From a virus: a stretch of DNA of 38,815 nt. How positions within the stretch are numbered: the first letter of the stretch is position 1; every line of letters starts with the position of its first letter. The stretch lies in the IMG/VR virus record IMGVR_UViG_3300022919_000008, positions 1-38,815 of that record. One strand, written 5' to 3'. The notes beneath the pieces are model-generated. The model saw nothing but the letters and a program-made list of their open reading frames with translations, had not been told where the DNA came from and ran no database searches. Below are positions 6,891 to 15,625 of this stretch, in pieces. Both the position numbers and the translations under genes were made by a program.

Positions 6891-9141
6891 AAAAATAACA
6901 ATTGCTTTCAATGAAAATTTAGATACCGGATTAGGTTCTAACTTCACATATTCCATATCTATTGATGGTAAAAAAATAATATTTGCAAATGGGACTGATA
7001 AAGTTGATATTGGTTACAATACTACAGGTGATGTTCCTCCAAATTCAATTGAAGTTTATGACAATCTAAATGAAACTATTGAAAAAACATTGGATTGGCT
7101 ATCTAATGGATATGCAAATTCTATTTTATCTTATAGCCGTTTAGAAAACACTATTGAAGTTTTTATAGATCATGAAAATGTAGTTGTTTCTGATTTTGTA
7201 TCTTCAAATGTTGGGGTAGTACTATCTATAGAAAACATAAATATTTTCATAGAAGGAGAAATAAAACTAAAATATTTCTTTCAATATTTTAATATTGTAA
7301 ATGATGAATATAGATTTGAGATATACCAAGTTGGTTTTACCGGAGAAAAAACAGAAATATATGGTAGGGCTACAATCGAAAAAGGAGGCTCAAAAAATCA
7401 TTTAGATGCGGTAAGAGGGACAAGTGTAAGTATTGAATTAGAAGCAAACGAAAACTTAACATTAAAGGATTTATACACTCAAAATGAATTAGAATATCCT
7501 GTAAAGTTTATTAAGAATGATAAATTAATATTCAGAGGCTATCTAAATCCTGATGGAGTTTACCAGTCTTTTGTTCAGGATGAGTGGAGAATATCATTAG
7601 ATTGTGTTGACGGACTAGGATCGATAAACAATCTTTCTTTTGTACAGGAAAACGGGCTTCAATTCGTTGGGAAAATGAATGCTCAGGACATTATTTTTTA
7701 CTGTCTAAGAAGAACAGGGTTATTGCAAAAAATAAATACTTCTGTGAATATTTTTTATGAAGGCTATGCAGACTTACCTAATAGAAATATTTTTGAATCC
7801 ATAGAAATGAATGTTGACAGGTTCGTTAAGAAAGATTCAGATACTATAATGAGTTGCGGAGAGGTTTTAAAATCTATTTTAGATATTACAAACTCATGTA
7901 TAACTCAGGAAGATGGGGAGTGGTTTATTTACAGACCGAATGAAATATTTCAAAACTCTTATGTTGATTTTAAAAAATATGACATATCAAATAATTATGT
8001 CGAAACATTTAAAAAGAACTTAAATATAAAGACGGGTAGCCAAATAAACAACTTTTACCCACATCATGCAGTGGGTAATCAAAAAATACAAATACAGGGG
8101 AGCATTTCTGCATTTAGAATAAATTATAAATACGGTTTTATATCAAGCTCTATTTTAAACCCTAATTTAGAACATGACGATAATTTGAACTATGATTTTT
8201 GGACTAAGTACCCAATGGAGGAAAACGAGATAAGGTATGATCCTACTAAAAATTCTGGGGTGTTAATGGTTGCTTCTGGATTGTCACCCGGAACAGGTGC
8301 TGATACGGAAAGAGTGATGAGCTCGTCTAATTTGTTTTTACTTGAAGGGACTACTTTTGAATTAAAATCTGATTTAACTGTTTGGGGGTATAAGACAGTC
8401 TTTTTGTTTCGGGTTCGTTTGGAAAACTATTATCTTTTAAATGATGGTACGTGGGGAGTTGTTGACGATCAAAAATCATATATAAGACATATTTTTGGCA
8501 GTTCTGCCCAGGATGCAACAAACTACCCTGAAATAAATGACACTTTCGTTTTTAAAGCTTCCCCAACTCCTGTATCAGGTAATTTGTTTGTTGAAATATG
8601 GAGCCCTGTATCGGTATTTCCTTTGGCTTTTAGACAGTTAACAATGATAAGAAGTGTTAATTTAATGGTAAACACGGCAGACACAACAATAAAAGAAGGA
8701 GAATTTCATACTGTTGAAAGAGCAAACGTAAGTTCGAAAGTAAAAGACAATAAAGAGGTTTTTAACGGGGACAGTATTGACGAGTTTTTTAACGGGGCAA
8801 TATTTAAACTTGGAGGGGCGGAATTGACAGAAGTTTGGTATAGAAAAGGTTATGTGGAGAAAAAGCCATTGCTTAGAATAATAGCAGAAGAAGCTTTAAA
8901 AATATCAGCCAGACCAGGTCAGATATTTTATGGTGATTTTTACGGATATTTGCCTTTTTTATCTTTAATATCAATCGATGGATTTTCTACAAAATTTATG
9001 TTTTTGGAATACAGATATGACACTTATTCAAATATAGGTTCATACAAGCTTTTAGAGCTGTATTCTCCAGAATTACCAGATATAAGTTATAAATATACTT
9101 TTGATTACGGAACAGTTGTTAAACCAACTATTAAATCATAA
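6883..9141 (+). CDS. large tail tip/baseplate protein
   Basis: 752 residues, the second-largest tail gene, overlapping the tape measure by 8 bases. It is beta-rich with no signal peptide. The section around residues 185-245 (VSIELEANENLTLKDLYTQ, FRGYLNPDGVYQ) resembles the hub/tail-associated domains found after tape measures in Bacteroidetes phages. Position suggests it combines distal-tail and tail-hub roles. No lysozyme or peptidase motif was seen. The exact family is not recognised. Confidence 0.65.
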   Translation: MAKKITIAFNENLDTGLGSNFTYSISIDGKKIIFANGTDKVDIGYNTTGDVPPNSIEVYDNLNETIEKTLDWLSNGYANSILSYSRLENTIEVFIDHENVVVSDFVSSNVGVVLSIENINIFIEGEIKLKYFFQYFNIVNDEYRFEIYQVGFTGEKTEIYGRATIEKGGSKNHLDAVRGTSVSIELEANENLTLKDLYTQNELEYPVKFIKNDKLIFRGYLNPDGVYQSFVQDEWRISLDCVDGLGSINNLSFVQENGLQFVGKMNAQDIIFYCLRRTGLLQKINTSVNIFYEGYADLPNRNIFESIEMNVDRFVKKDSDTIMSCGEVLKSILDITNSCITQEDGEWFIYRPNEIFQNSYVDFKKYDISNNYVETFKKNLNIKTGSQINNFYPHHAVGNQKIQIQGSISAFRINYKYGFISSSILNPNLEHDDNLNYDFWTKYPMEENEIRYDPTKNSGVLMVASGLSPGTGADTERVMSSSNLFLLEGTTFELKSDLTVWGYKTVFLFRVRLENYYLLNDGTWGVVDDQKSYIRHIFGSSAQDATNYPEINDTFVFKASPTPVSGNLFVEIWSPVSVFPLAFRQLTMIRSVNLMVNTADTTIKEGEFHTVERANVSSKVKDNKEVFNGDSIDEFFNGAIFKLGGAELTEVWYRKGYVEKKPLLRIIAEEALKISARPGQIFYGDFYGYLPFLSLISIDGFSTKFMFLEYRYDTYSNIGSYKLLELYSPELPDISYKYTFDYGTVVKPTIKS

Positions 9142-9149
9142 TTTTTTAA

Positions 9150-9157
9150 TATCTTTG
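9150..9157 (+). promoter_or_regulatory. late-type promoter core before the second tail-tube-like gene
   Basis: TATCTTTG in ATTTTTTAATATCTTTGAA, 4 bases before the ATG at 9162. There is no TTG at standard distance. It has the same arrangement as at 3459 and 33545. Confidence 0.4.
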
Positions 9158-9161
9158 AATT

Positions 9162-9677
9162 ATGGATTTCGTAAACGGAGAAGATAGAATTTTATATGTA
9201 AAATACAATGGTGTTTATTTACCTGTTGGATGTTTGACGGGTAATGGTATTTCTGATAATACAGAAATGATAGATACCACAACCAGAGACAATAAAGGAT
9301 GGAAAACTCAAAGACCATTAGTTCAAGGTTATTCCGTTTCTTTTTCTGGGCTACAAATAAACTCTACTTTAGTAGGTGGTAATTTTAATGTTGCCAGTTA
9401 TGATAAACTAATACAATTCAAGAGATCAAAATTATTGTTAGAATGGAAAATACAAGGATCTAAATATCCTATTGTAGATTATGGATTTGGTCATATTGAA
9501 TCAATTGAATCAACAGAAAATGTAGCTGAATTTATGAGTTTTTCAGGTAATTTAATTGGATTTGGAAAACCTTTGACTACAAGTTTAGGAACTGTTTTAT
9601 TAAACAACGGTGATCCTAATGTATTAATCCAAACAGACGAAACAGGAAACGAATTATTAAGAGTAAGTAAATTTTAA
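9162..9677 (+). CDS. second tail-tube-like protein (paralogue of the gene at 3907)
   Basis: 171 residues. The first third aligns by eye with the tail tube protein: GEDRILYVKYNGVYLPVGCLTGNG against GEGLILYVHDGALYRPVACLTSNS, then a Thr-rich loop, a Lys/Gly stretch and a strand (VQGYSVSFSGLQI against QSGVFSYTVEADAI). It is separated from the tube gene by the tape measure and tail tip genes. Possible roles are a tail-tip ring, a distal tail adaptor, or a minor or alternative tube subunit. The duplication is well supported by sequence; the role is inferred. Confidence 0.7.
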   Translation: MDFVNGEDRILYVKYNGVYLPVGCLTGNGISDNTEMIDTTTRDNKGWKTQRPLVQGYSVSFSGLQINSTLVGGNFNVASYDKLIQFKRSKLLLEWKIQGSKYPIVDYGFGHIESIESTENVAEFMSFSGNLIGFGKPLTTSLGTVLLNNGDPNVLIQTDETGNELLRVSKF

Positions 9678-9679
9678 TT

Positions 9680-10315
9680 ATGGCTATAAATCCAGATTTA
9701 GTAACTACAGTACAAGTAAGTGAATTGCCTCCTGCTCCATTATCAGATACAAGCTTATTGGCTCACCAAGTTGGCGATATACTATCACAGGTGAGCATGG
9801 AGCAAATATTAATTTATGTTAGAAGCCAATCGATAAGCCAGCCTTACGAAACTAAGTTTTTGACTATTCCGCAATCTGAAGCTGTTGAATATGTTGATGC
9901 AAATTTTGATATGACGCCAGGAGAAAATGAGGGAATTGGAAAGGAAGAAGGTTTGTGGAATGGATGGGCGATACACAACGGTAACAACGGAACCTATAAT
10001 TTAGATGGCCAAGCATTAATAGGTTTTGGAGCAACTTACAACACAATTGGTCAGTTTGTTGGATCCGCAACTCATACATTATCATCTTCTGAATTACCTT
10101 CACACAGACACCCGAACGGAATGGCAGACGATACGGATGATTTGTATGTTTATGGATCTACTAATATAGGAGTTCCTGGAGAGGCTAAAAGAACTATTGT
10201 AGCCGAAGATACGGCCAGAAATTTCCAGGGCTTGACAGGATTAACAGGGGGAGGGCAGGCTCATAATAATATACAGCCTTCAATGGTTTGTTTAATGATA
10301 TATAAATTACCATGA
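9680..10315 (+). CDS. tail collar/fibre-like protein
   Basis: 211 residues. The N-terminal ~50 (NPDLVTTVQVSELPPAPLS...HQVGDILSQVSMEQI) is shared with the tail spike that follows and probably docks onto the tail. The C-terminal part has tail-collar features: DLDGQALIGFGATYN, LSSSELPSHRHPNG and the ending GGGQAHNNIQPSMVCLMIYKL, the usual His-rich trimerisation/receptor tip of short fibres. The stop codon overlaps the start of the next gene. Confidence 0.8.
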   Translation: MAINPDLVTTVQVSELPPAPLSDTSLLAHQVGDILSQVSMEQILIYVRSQSISQPYETKFLTIPQSEAVEYVDANFDMTPGENEGIGKEEGLWNGWAIHNGNNGTYNLDGQALIGFGATYNTIGQFVGSATHTLSSSELPSHRHPNGMADDTDDLYVYGSTNIGVPGEAKRTIVAEDTARNFQGLTGLTGGGQAHNNIQPSMVCLMIYKLP

Positions 10316-12717
10316 TAGATCCAGATTCAATAAATACAGTAAGGGTGGGGGAATTACCGCCTGCAGATTTTAATTTAACAGATAATTTACCTCATGAAAT
10401 AGGCACAGAATTAAAAAGAGGCACTATTGAGCAATTAGCTGACGTTATAGGTGCTCATTTAGGCGCTTCAGATTCTTTGGCATTTAATCCTACAACCGTG
10501 ACGGATGGTGGTACCTTACCAGAAACCACTTCAAATGAATGGATGTTAGTGGGTAAAGGCACGTTTTCAAACGTAGGAGGCGGAGATGATATAATTACTA
10601 CTGAAGAACTAAACGCACTAACATCTAACGGGTCTTATTGGTCTTTAGCGGTTCAAATACCTATTAATGTAGAATTAGCAGGAATCACACAAAATATACG
10701 TTCTGGATACACTCAAACGACGCCAAGCGAGGATGCTGTTTACAATGCTATTGCAAATATTTTGACAAATATAACTGAGTTATCTACTGATGACATAGAT
10801 AATAATTCAGAAGTAGATGGAGGTAATGTTACTGAAGCTTTAAATAATTTGCTCATTAATTCAGGATTCAATTCTGTTGCATCAGCTTATGTAGAATCAA
10901 ACGGAAACAACTCAACCGCTCAAATAGGAAACAGCAGAAAAGCTTACCTTACCATTGATGCCGCTTTAGATGCTTTACCATCAACAGGTGGGATTATTAA
11001 AATAGGATTAGGCTCTTTTTTAAGTCCGACACCGTCAAAAATTAAAGACAATACTAAGTTTTTTGGAAGCGGTAAACCCTATCCAAATATGACAGTTACT
11101 TATATTGATGAATTTACGAAACCTACTATTACAAGCCCTACCGCTATGATTGGCGGTACTATTTTACAAGGCTTATTCAATTTAAATAACAAAAACAACA
11201 TAGAGATTCATGATTTAGGAGTAGACACAGGCAAAACCTGGATAGATGCAAACAACGGAGGTGTAGCGTTAGACGCTTTAAGAACTTGTATTCAAAATCC
11301 ATTATTACCTAATAGTTCAGTTTTACCTGCAAAAGGTATTGTAGTAAGTAACGTATCTACTTTGTGTTATTCTGCAACTGCTTTAGTTCATGCGATGTTA
11401 ATAGAAAACACAGTAGGCGCAAAAATATCAAATGTAAGTACGTATTTTGGTTATCATGGATTAGTTATAAAAAGCACCGGTACAAATGTAAATGGGTGTT
11501 ATTCTTTAGGGCATGACGGAGAGGGTGTAATTATAAAAGCAGACACATATTCTTACAGTTCAGATATAAATGTAAATAACATCTATATCTCTTCCATTAG
11601 CGCTTTTGACGGAGGCGGTTTAATGATTGACGGGGGCAGTGGAACGATACAAAGGGTCAATATCTCAAATGCAAATATAGAATTTACTAAATACGGAATA
11701 ACAGATACTTATAATACGGGTATTGACGGGATTAATCTGAATAACATATCCGTATATAAAACACAAGGTAACGGTATTTATTTCAATGATAGTTCCAAGA
11801 ATGTAGTAATAAGCAATGTAAACCAAGATAATACTATTTCCGGTAACGGCGTAGAAATTCAGTCAAAACCTGGGTGCGAAAAAACTTTAATTAACGTCCA
11901 CACAAAAAATTCATCGCAGTACGGTATTTATTTAACAGGAGGTACTGGTAGTATAAAAGTAAATAATTTATCTTCTGAAAATGACGTAAGCGGTATAGTT
12001 ATTAGCGGAAATATATATGGTCATACAGTTAAATCAAACAGTGTTTTCACAGGTACTTTAACTTTAGATACGGGAAATATAAACGGTAAAAATTTTGCTT
12101 CTTCTGTCGGTGCAAGTAATTCTATCGGGAGTGGTTCGGCTTTTTATTTTGATAATAATTTAAGTAGCACAAGTAAAAGATTTTTAACAGTTCAAATGAA
12201 TGCTCTTAATGGATTGGATTTTTGGGAGTTTAATGGCTCTACTTCTACATGGACAAACACAGGTACTAAGATAAATTCTAACGGGAGTATCACTGTAGGT
12301 AATTTATCAGGATCTGGGAATAGAATGACTTTATCAGAACCTGATGGTACACAGATACCAGGAGATATTGCGCCAACATCAGGAACTTACACCCCTGCAA
12401 GTGCTGGAGGTGCAACTTGGGCTTTATGCTATTGGTCAAAAGTTGGTAAAATCGTAACATTGAGTTTGAACGCTTCTTACGTTTCGGCTGGTGCATCAAG
12501 CTCTGTAAATATAAATTTTCCTTATCCTTCAGGCCTAAATGATAAAAATAACATTTCTGAAATTAGAGGTAATGGGTCTTACGGAATAGGTGACACGCTA
12601 AGAAATTCTATGGTATTAAAAGGAACTACAAGCGCATCTAATGGCCAAATCGTATTGGGAAGTGTTGTCGCTGCAACTTACGTATTAAGTGGTTCAATAA
12701 CATACGAAACTAATTAA
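10312..12717 (+). CDS. tail spike with right-handed beta-helix
   Basis: 801 residues. Residues 1-50 repeat the docking module of the previous protein (DPDSINTVRVGELPPADF...HEIG...GTIEQL). From ~200 the sequence becomes pectate-lyase-like: AYLTIDAALDALPSTGGIIKI, then short repeats rich in Asn, Gly and Ile/Val (e.g. VKINNLSSENDVSGIVI-type rungs to ~590), typical of trimeric spikes that bind or cut surface polysaccharide. The C-terminal ~120 residues (SGTYTPASAGGATWALCYWSKVG...) form a separate beta head seen on tail fibres. Active-site residues cannot be assigned by eye. Confidence 0.82.
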   Translation: MIDPDSINTVRVGELPPADFNLTDNLPHEIGTELKRGTIEQLADVIGAHLGASDSLAFNPTTVTDGGTLPETTSNEWMLVGKGTFSNVGGGDDIITTEELNALTSNGSYWSLAVQIPINVELAGITQNIRSGYTQTTPSEDAVYNAIANILTNITELSTDDIDNNSEVDGGNVTEALNNLLINSGFNSVASAYVESNGNNSTAQIGNSRKAYLTIDAALDALPSTGGIIKIGLGSFLSPTPSKIKDNTKFFGSGKPYPNMTVTYIDEFTKPTITSPTAMIGGTILQGLFNLNNKNNIEIHDLGVDTGKTWIDANNGGVALDALRTCIQNPLLPNSSVLPAKGIVVSNVSTLCYSATALVHAMLIENTVGAKISNVSTYFGYHGLVIKSTGTNVNGCYSLGHDGEGVIIKADTYSYSSDINVNNIYISSISAFDGGGLMIDGGSGTIQRVNISNANIEFTKYGITDTYNTGIDGINLNNISVYKTQGNGIYFNDSSKNVVISNVNQDNTISGNGVEIQSKPGCEKTLINVHTKNSSQYGIYLTGGTGSIKVNNLSSENDVSGIVISGNIYGHTVKSNSVFTGTLTLDTGNINGKNFASSVGASNSIGSGSAFYFDNNLSSTSKRFLTVQMNALNGLDFWEFNGSTSTWTNTGTKINSNGSITVGNLSGSGNRMTLSEPDGTQIPGDIAPTSGTYTPASAGGATWALCYWSKVGKIVTLSLNASYVSAGASSSVNINFPYPSGLNDKNNISEIRGNGSYGIGDTLRNSMVLKGTTSASNGQIVLGSVVAATYVLSGSITYETN

Positions 12718-12741
12718 ATAAATATAAAAAAATATAAAAAA

Positions 12742-13119
12742 ATGGAAACATTCTTATTAGAATTATTCGGAACAGTTGATCTTCCAAGTTATTTAGCGTG
12801 GTTTATACTATCAATTATTGGAGCTATTACAGCTTCTTTAGTTAGAAATCATTTAACCACTTTAAAAAGCTTTCCGGTAAATGCAGTTCAATTACTTACT
12901 GGTATTTTGATTACTTTTATATTTATTAGATTTTCATTAGAATTAACCGGATTAACTCCTAACGCATTTGGAGCTTTTGCAATTGGACTTGGGGGTAATG
13001 AATTAGCTTTAGGATTTTTGAAAAGGTATTTAGAGAAAAAGAAATTGGATGCCTCAGCCGATGATATAGGAGGCGGAGGAATTAAAAACCCACCACCAAC
13101 ACCGCCGCCAGGTAATTAA
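12742..13119 (+). CDS. holin candidate 1: three-helix membrane protein with Pro-rich tail
   Basis: 125 residues. Hydrophobic helices lie near 15-36 (LPSYLAWFILSIIGAITASL), 47-67 (VQLLTGILITFIFIRFSLEL) and 74-92, then a charged stretch (KRYLEKKKLD) and a GGGGIKNPPPTPPPGN tail. It is the first gene after the tail spike in a run of three membrane proteins and an endolysin, which suggests holin or antiholin. The membrane topology is seen; the function is inferred from synteny. Confidence 0.6.
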   Translation: METFLLELFGTVDLPSYLAWFILSIIGAITASLVRNHLTTLKSFPVNAVQLLTGILITFIFIRFSLELTGLTPNAFGAFAIGLGGNELALGFLKRYLEKKKLDASADDIGGGGIKNPPPTPPPGN

Positions 13120-13123
13120 TATT

Positions 13124-13474
13124 ATGAAATATTTTATAAAAGAATTTATTTGGCTTATTCCTATTTTATTAATGGGAGTAAGCTTTTTGTCTGTTATAAT
13201 TCCGTGGTTTGGATTTCCTTTTGAGTACGTTGTTTGGGGTAATATTGGCGGTTTTTCTTTATTAACCAACTTAGTTTTATTCGAAAGATTTTATTACGGA
13301 AAATATTGTATTTTTACTAAATTGTTTCCTGTAGGTTTAATATTAGTAAATATTGTAAATATATGGGGATTTTATAACCCAAAGTACTATAATGTATGGT
13401 ACGAAATAGTAATATTGTCCGTAACTTCCACGGCATTATTAATTTATCAACTTAGTAAAAGTTTGAACAAATGA
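13124..13474 (+). CDS. holin candidate 2: four-helix membrane protein
   Basis: 116 residues with four hydrophobic segments (about 8-28, 38-54, 64-84 and 92-109) and a basic C-terminus LSKSLNK. The family is not recognised. It overlaps the next membrane protein gene by 4 bases (ATGA), so the two are probably translated together. It is one of three possible holins in this cassette. Confidence 0.55.
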   Translation: MKYFIKEFIWLIPILLMGVSFLSVIIPWFGFPFEYVVWGNIGGFSLLTNLVLFERFYYGKYCIFTKLFPVGLILVNIVNIWGFYNPKYYNVWYEIVILSVTSTALLIYQLSKSLNK

Positions 13475-13725
13475 TTTTTTTAGAAACTGCAGTACACGAA
13501 ACGGCTCAGGTTGCCTACGGAAATATTAATTTAGTAACTGGGTGCATAATTGTTATCGTTGCTTTGTCGAGTGCAGTAGTTTATTTATACAAAAGGACTG
13601 AATCATTACAAAAGGAGTTTAGAGATGAATTAAAAGCCTCAAACGCAACTCTAATGGACATGAGTAAGTCTTATCATCAATTTGTAAATCAAATGTCTAT
13701 TCTGGTTGATATGAAAAAGAAATAG
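13471..13725 (+). CDS. small single-helix protein with coiled coil, lysis cassette
   Basis: 84 residues. One transmembrane helix (~20-41, NLVTGCIIVIVALSSAVVYLY) is followed by a charged amphipathic stretch (KRTESLQKEFRDELKASN...) likely to form a coiled coil. The layout resembles XhlA-like haemolysin/antiholin proteins, though with the helix nearer the N-terminus. It may be a holin partner. Confidence 0.55.
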   Translation: MIFLETAVHETAQVAYGNINLVTGCIIVIVALSSAVVYLYKRTESLQKEFRDELKASNATLMDMSKSYHQFVNQMSILVDMKKK

Positions 13726-13727
13726 CC

Positions 13728-13874
13728 ATGTGTGATACTTTAGGTAAAATACCCGAAAAAGAAAGATTTCATTTGACTTTGGAAGAAATTAAACAAGACA
13801 TTGAAAAAGGGAATCGTGTTTTAAAAGAATTTATTAAAAAAACCAAAGATTATGAAACTATACGAAAAATATAA
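13728..13874 (+). CDS. small hypothetical protein upstream of the endolysin (48 aa)
   Basis: A 48-residue charged, helical-looking protein (MCDTLGKIPEKERFHLTLEE...). It begins right after the membrane protein gene and overlaps the endolysin start by 23 bases, so it is probably co-translated with it. It has no recognisable domain. Confidence 0.5.
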   Translation: MCDTLGKIPEKERFHLTLEEIKQDIEKGNRVLKEFIKKTKDYETIRKI

Positions 13875-14490
13875 ATCGCTATTAAACAAATATCAAGTAA
13901 ATACAGTTTTACGTTTAAGTCATTTCTTTGCTCAGATAAAACAGGAATCAGGATTAAAGCCTATTGAGGAAAATTTAAACTATTCTGTAGAATCTTTAAT
14001 TAGTTTATTTGGCCGTCACAGAATCAGCGTTTCTGATGCAAAAAAATACGGACGTGTTGATGGAAAACAAAAAGCTAATCAGGAAATGATTGCAAATATT
14101 TTGTATGGTGGTGAATGGGGTAAAGAAAATCTTGGGAATACTAAACCTGGGGATGGTTGGAAATATAGAGGTCGTGGTTTCAAACAAATTACAGGGCGTG
14201 CAAACTACAGATCGTTATCAGATGACACAGGAATTGATTTTATTAATAATCCTGATTTATTGCTTTCGGAAGTTGATGCTATGGTTTCCGCATTGTGGTT
14301 CTGGAATAAGCATAATTTAAATTCTTTGGCGGATTTTACCGGATTAAAAGAAAACCAAAAAACCAAGAAAAAAGAAGATTCTGTTATTTTGATTACTCGT
14401 GTAATTAATGGCGGAAACTTAGGCATTGATAAAAGACGTAAATATTTCGAAGAATATAAAAAAGAATTTTATAAAGACTTAAGTAACTAA
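13852..14490 (+). CDS. endolysin, glycoside hydrolase 19 (chitinase-like lysozyme)
   Basis: 212 residues with the GH19 lysozyme pattern: LSHFFAQIKQESGLKPIEENLNYS near residues 22-45, containing the first catalytic Glu (E32) and a second acidic pair (E39/E40); then DGWKYRGRGFKQITGRANY (~103-121), where the family binds substrate; and a C-terminal LWFWNKHNLNSLAD with a lysine-rich end. GH19 phage lysozymes cleave the peptidoglycan glycan chain. There is no signal peptide, so release should depend on a holin from the preceding genes. Confidence 0.9.
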   Translation: MKLYEKYKSLLNKYQVNTVLRLSHFFAQIKQESGLKPIEENLNYSVESLISLFGRHRISVSDAKKYGRVDGKQKANQEMIANILYGGEWGKENLGNTKPGDGWKYRGRGFKQITGRANYRSLSDDTGIDFINNPDLLLSEVDAMVSALWFWNKHNLNSLADFTGLKENQKTKKKEDSVILITRVINGGNLGIDKRRKYFEEYKKEFYKDLSN

Positions 14491-14528
14491 ACCCTTATTT
14501 AACAAAAACACATAAAAACTTAATTAGT

Positions 14529-14597
14529 ATGAAAAACGAAATAGTAATATCAGGCAAAGTAATTGGAGCAATAATCGATAAAGGAACATTTGTATGA
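14529..14597 (+). CDS. very small peptide coupled to the next gene (22 aa)
   Basis: An ATG-started frame of 22 codons (MKNEIVISGKVIGAIIDKGT...) ends in TGA overlapping the ATG of the 60-residue gene at 14594 (ATGA). It could be a real micropeptide or a coupling leader. The evidence is only the start, the overlap and a non-random composition. Confidence 0.35.
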   Translation: MKNEIVISGKVIGAIIDKGTFV

Positions 14598-14776
14598 GAA
14601 AGTTAATAGGTTATCCGACAACATGGATATTGTTTTATTTAGGCGATGCGATTTCAAGAATACCAAACTTTAATTATAATGCTTATAATAAATTAATGAT
14701 TTGGTCAAGCGAAGTACAGGATTGGTCAGGATTAAATAGTCCATGGAAAGGAAACAGATTTAGACAAACAAAATAA
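14594..14776 (+). CDS. small hypothetical protein, lysis region (60 aa)
   Basis: 60 residues, with an aromatic hydrophobic segment (residues ~6-20, YPTTWILFYLGDAIS) then a polar Trp-rich part (WSSEVQDWSGLNSPWKG). It may associate with the membrane. It lies between the endolysin and the spanin-like lipoprotein. The family is not recognised, though similar short proteins of this flavour are common near phage endolysins. Confidence 0.6.
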   Translation: MRKLIGYPTTWILFYLGDAISRIPNFNYNAYNKLMIWSSEVQDWSGLNSPWKGNRFRQTK

Positions 14777-14778
14777 TT

Positions 14779-15339
14779 ATGAAAAAACTAAACATAATTT
14801 ACGCAGCCTTGATATTTGTTTTTCTATTATCGATGTGTTCATGTGGTGCCAGGAAATCAACGGTTGATAAATCAAAAGAAGAAACAAAAACCGAAATAAA
14901 GGACAATTCAGTTAATGAAATAAAAACAGATACCAATGTAAAAACCACTACAACGGTAAAGACTGACGATAAAAACGAAACTGTCACTGAAGAAACTATA
15001 TTAGAACCTGCAGACAATACGAAAGAAAGTTTTGTGATTGAAAAAGACGGAACAAAGGTCGTTTTAAACAACGTAAAGAAAACGGTTAAGAAAACAACTC
15101 AAAAGAATAATACTAAATCTGAATCAGCTATTGTAAAGGTAGAGAATTTATTAGAGGTTTTAAAGCAAAATAAAGAAGTCAAACAAACAAAAACTACTAA
15201 AAAAGAAATCAAAACAAAACAGGTAGATAAAAAGCAGTTTAGTACGTTTGTAATGATGTGTGTCGTTGCTTTCGGATTGATATTACTATGGTGTGTTTAC
15301 AGGTTTTACAAAAAGTTGCCGTTAGTTCCGAAATTATAA
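14779..15339 (+). CDS. candidate unimolecular spanin (lipoprotein with C-terminal transmembrane helix)
   Basis: 186 residues. A lipoprotein signal peptide (MKKLNIIYAALIFVFLLSMC, acylatable Cys at 20 or 22) is followed by a long charged Lys/Glu/Thr region (25-150) predicted extended, and a C-terminal transmembrane helix (~156-176, FVMMCVVAFGLILLWCVYRF) with a basic cytoplasmic tail. Outer-membrane lipid anchor plus inner-membrane C-terminal helix is the u-spanin layout, used to join the two membranes at the final step of lysis. The position after the endolysin supports this. Confidence 0.75.
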   Translation: MKKLNIIYAALIFVFLLSMCSCGARKSTVDKSKEETKTEIKDNSVNEIKTDTNVKTTTTVKTDDKNETVTEETILEPADNTKESFVIEKDGTKVVLNNVKKTVKKTTQKNNTKSESAIVKVENLLEVLKQNKEVKQTKTTKKEIKTKQVDKKQFSTFVMMCVVAFGLILLWCVYRFYKKLPLVPKL

Positions 15340-15348
15340 TTATATTTG
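15316..15348 (+). promoter_or_regulatory. possible promoter after the lysis cassette
   Basis: TTG at 15316-15318 and TATATTTG at 15341-15348 are 22 nt apart, slightly long for the Bacteroidetes consensus. It would drive the gene-poor stretch that ends at the 15522 terminator. Confidence 0.4.
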
Positions 15349-15552
15349 TTATAAGTTTTTGCCTATCCGAGCAAAGTAATAAATCCATACAGTCCATTTT
15401 ATATGGTGTAGACTGCGGGTATATGGGTTCCTTTTCTTTTTAATTTGAATTCTTTCATAATTTTATTTTTACAGTTTGTTTTCGCAGGGGTGGTTTCCTG
15501 CAGATTTGGGGGATTATTACCAAAACCGCTTCTTAATTGGAGCGGTTTTTTT
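15349..15552 (+). ncRNA. gene-free stretch holding a candidate small RNA
   Basis: 15340-15685 has no convincing gene. Within it, GCAGG-GGTGGTTT-CCTGC (starting at ~15485) forms a hairpin, followed by a linker and the terminator at 15522. CAGTC/GACTG near 15400-15424 forms a weaker arm. A possible promoter lies at 15341. This fits a short non-coding RNA or untranslated leader, but nothing identifies a family. Confidence 0.3.
15522..15552 (+). terminator. intrinsic terminator at the end of the late region
   Basis: AAAACCGCT (15522-15530) and AGCGGTTTT (15541-15549) form a perfect 9-bp stem with a 10-nt loop, followed by T residues. It separates the lysis unit from the early promoter at 15626. 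Confidence 0.88.
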
Positions 15553-15625
15553 GTATGGTAAAGTCAGTAAACACGCTTTAAATGTTAAAGTTTAGTTTTA
15601 AAGTAATTTTATTTTAATTAAATTA

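Noticed and set aside
13054-13269. Minus-strand frames, e.g. opposite the holin candidates and at 799-bp scale elsewhere (292-594, 14799-15071, 31824-32090)
   Set aside because: All lie opposite well-supported + strand genes and have no domain signs, promoters or separate spacing; considered shadows.
15258-15443. 61-codon frame overlapping the spanin-like gene
   Set aside because: Mostly out-of-frame overlap with a well-supported gene and hydrophobic low-complexity content; no support for translation.
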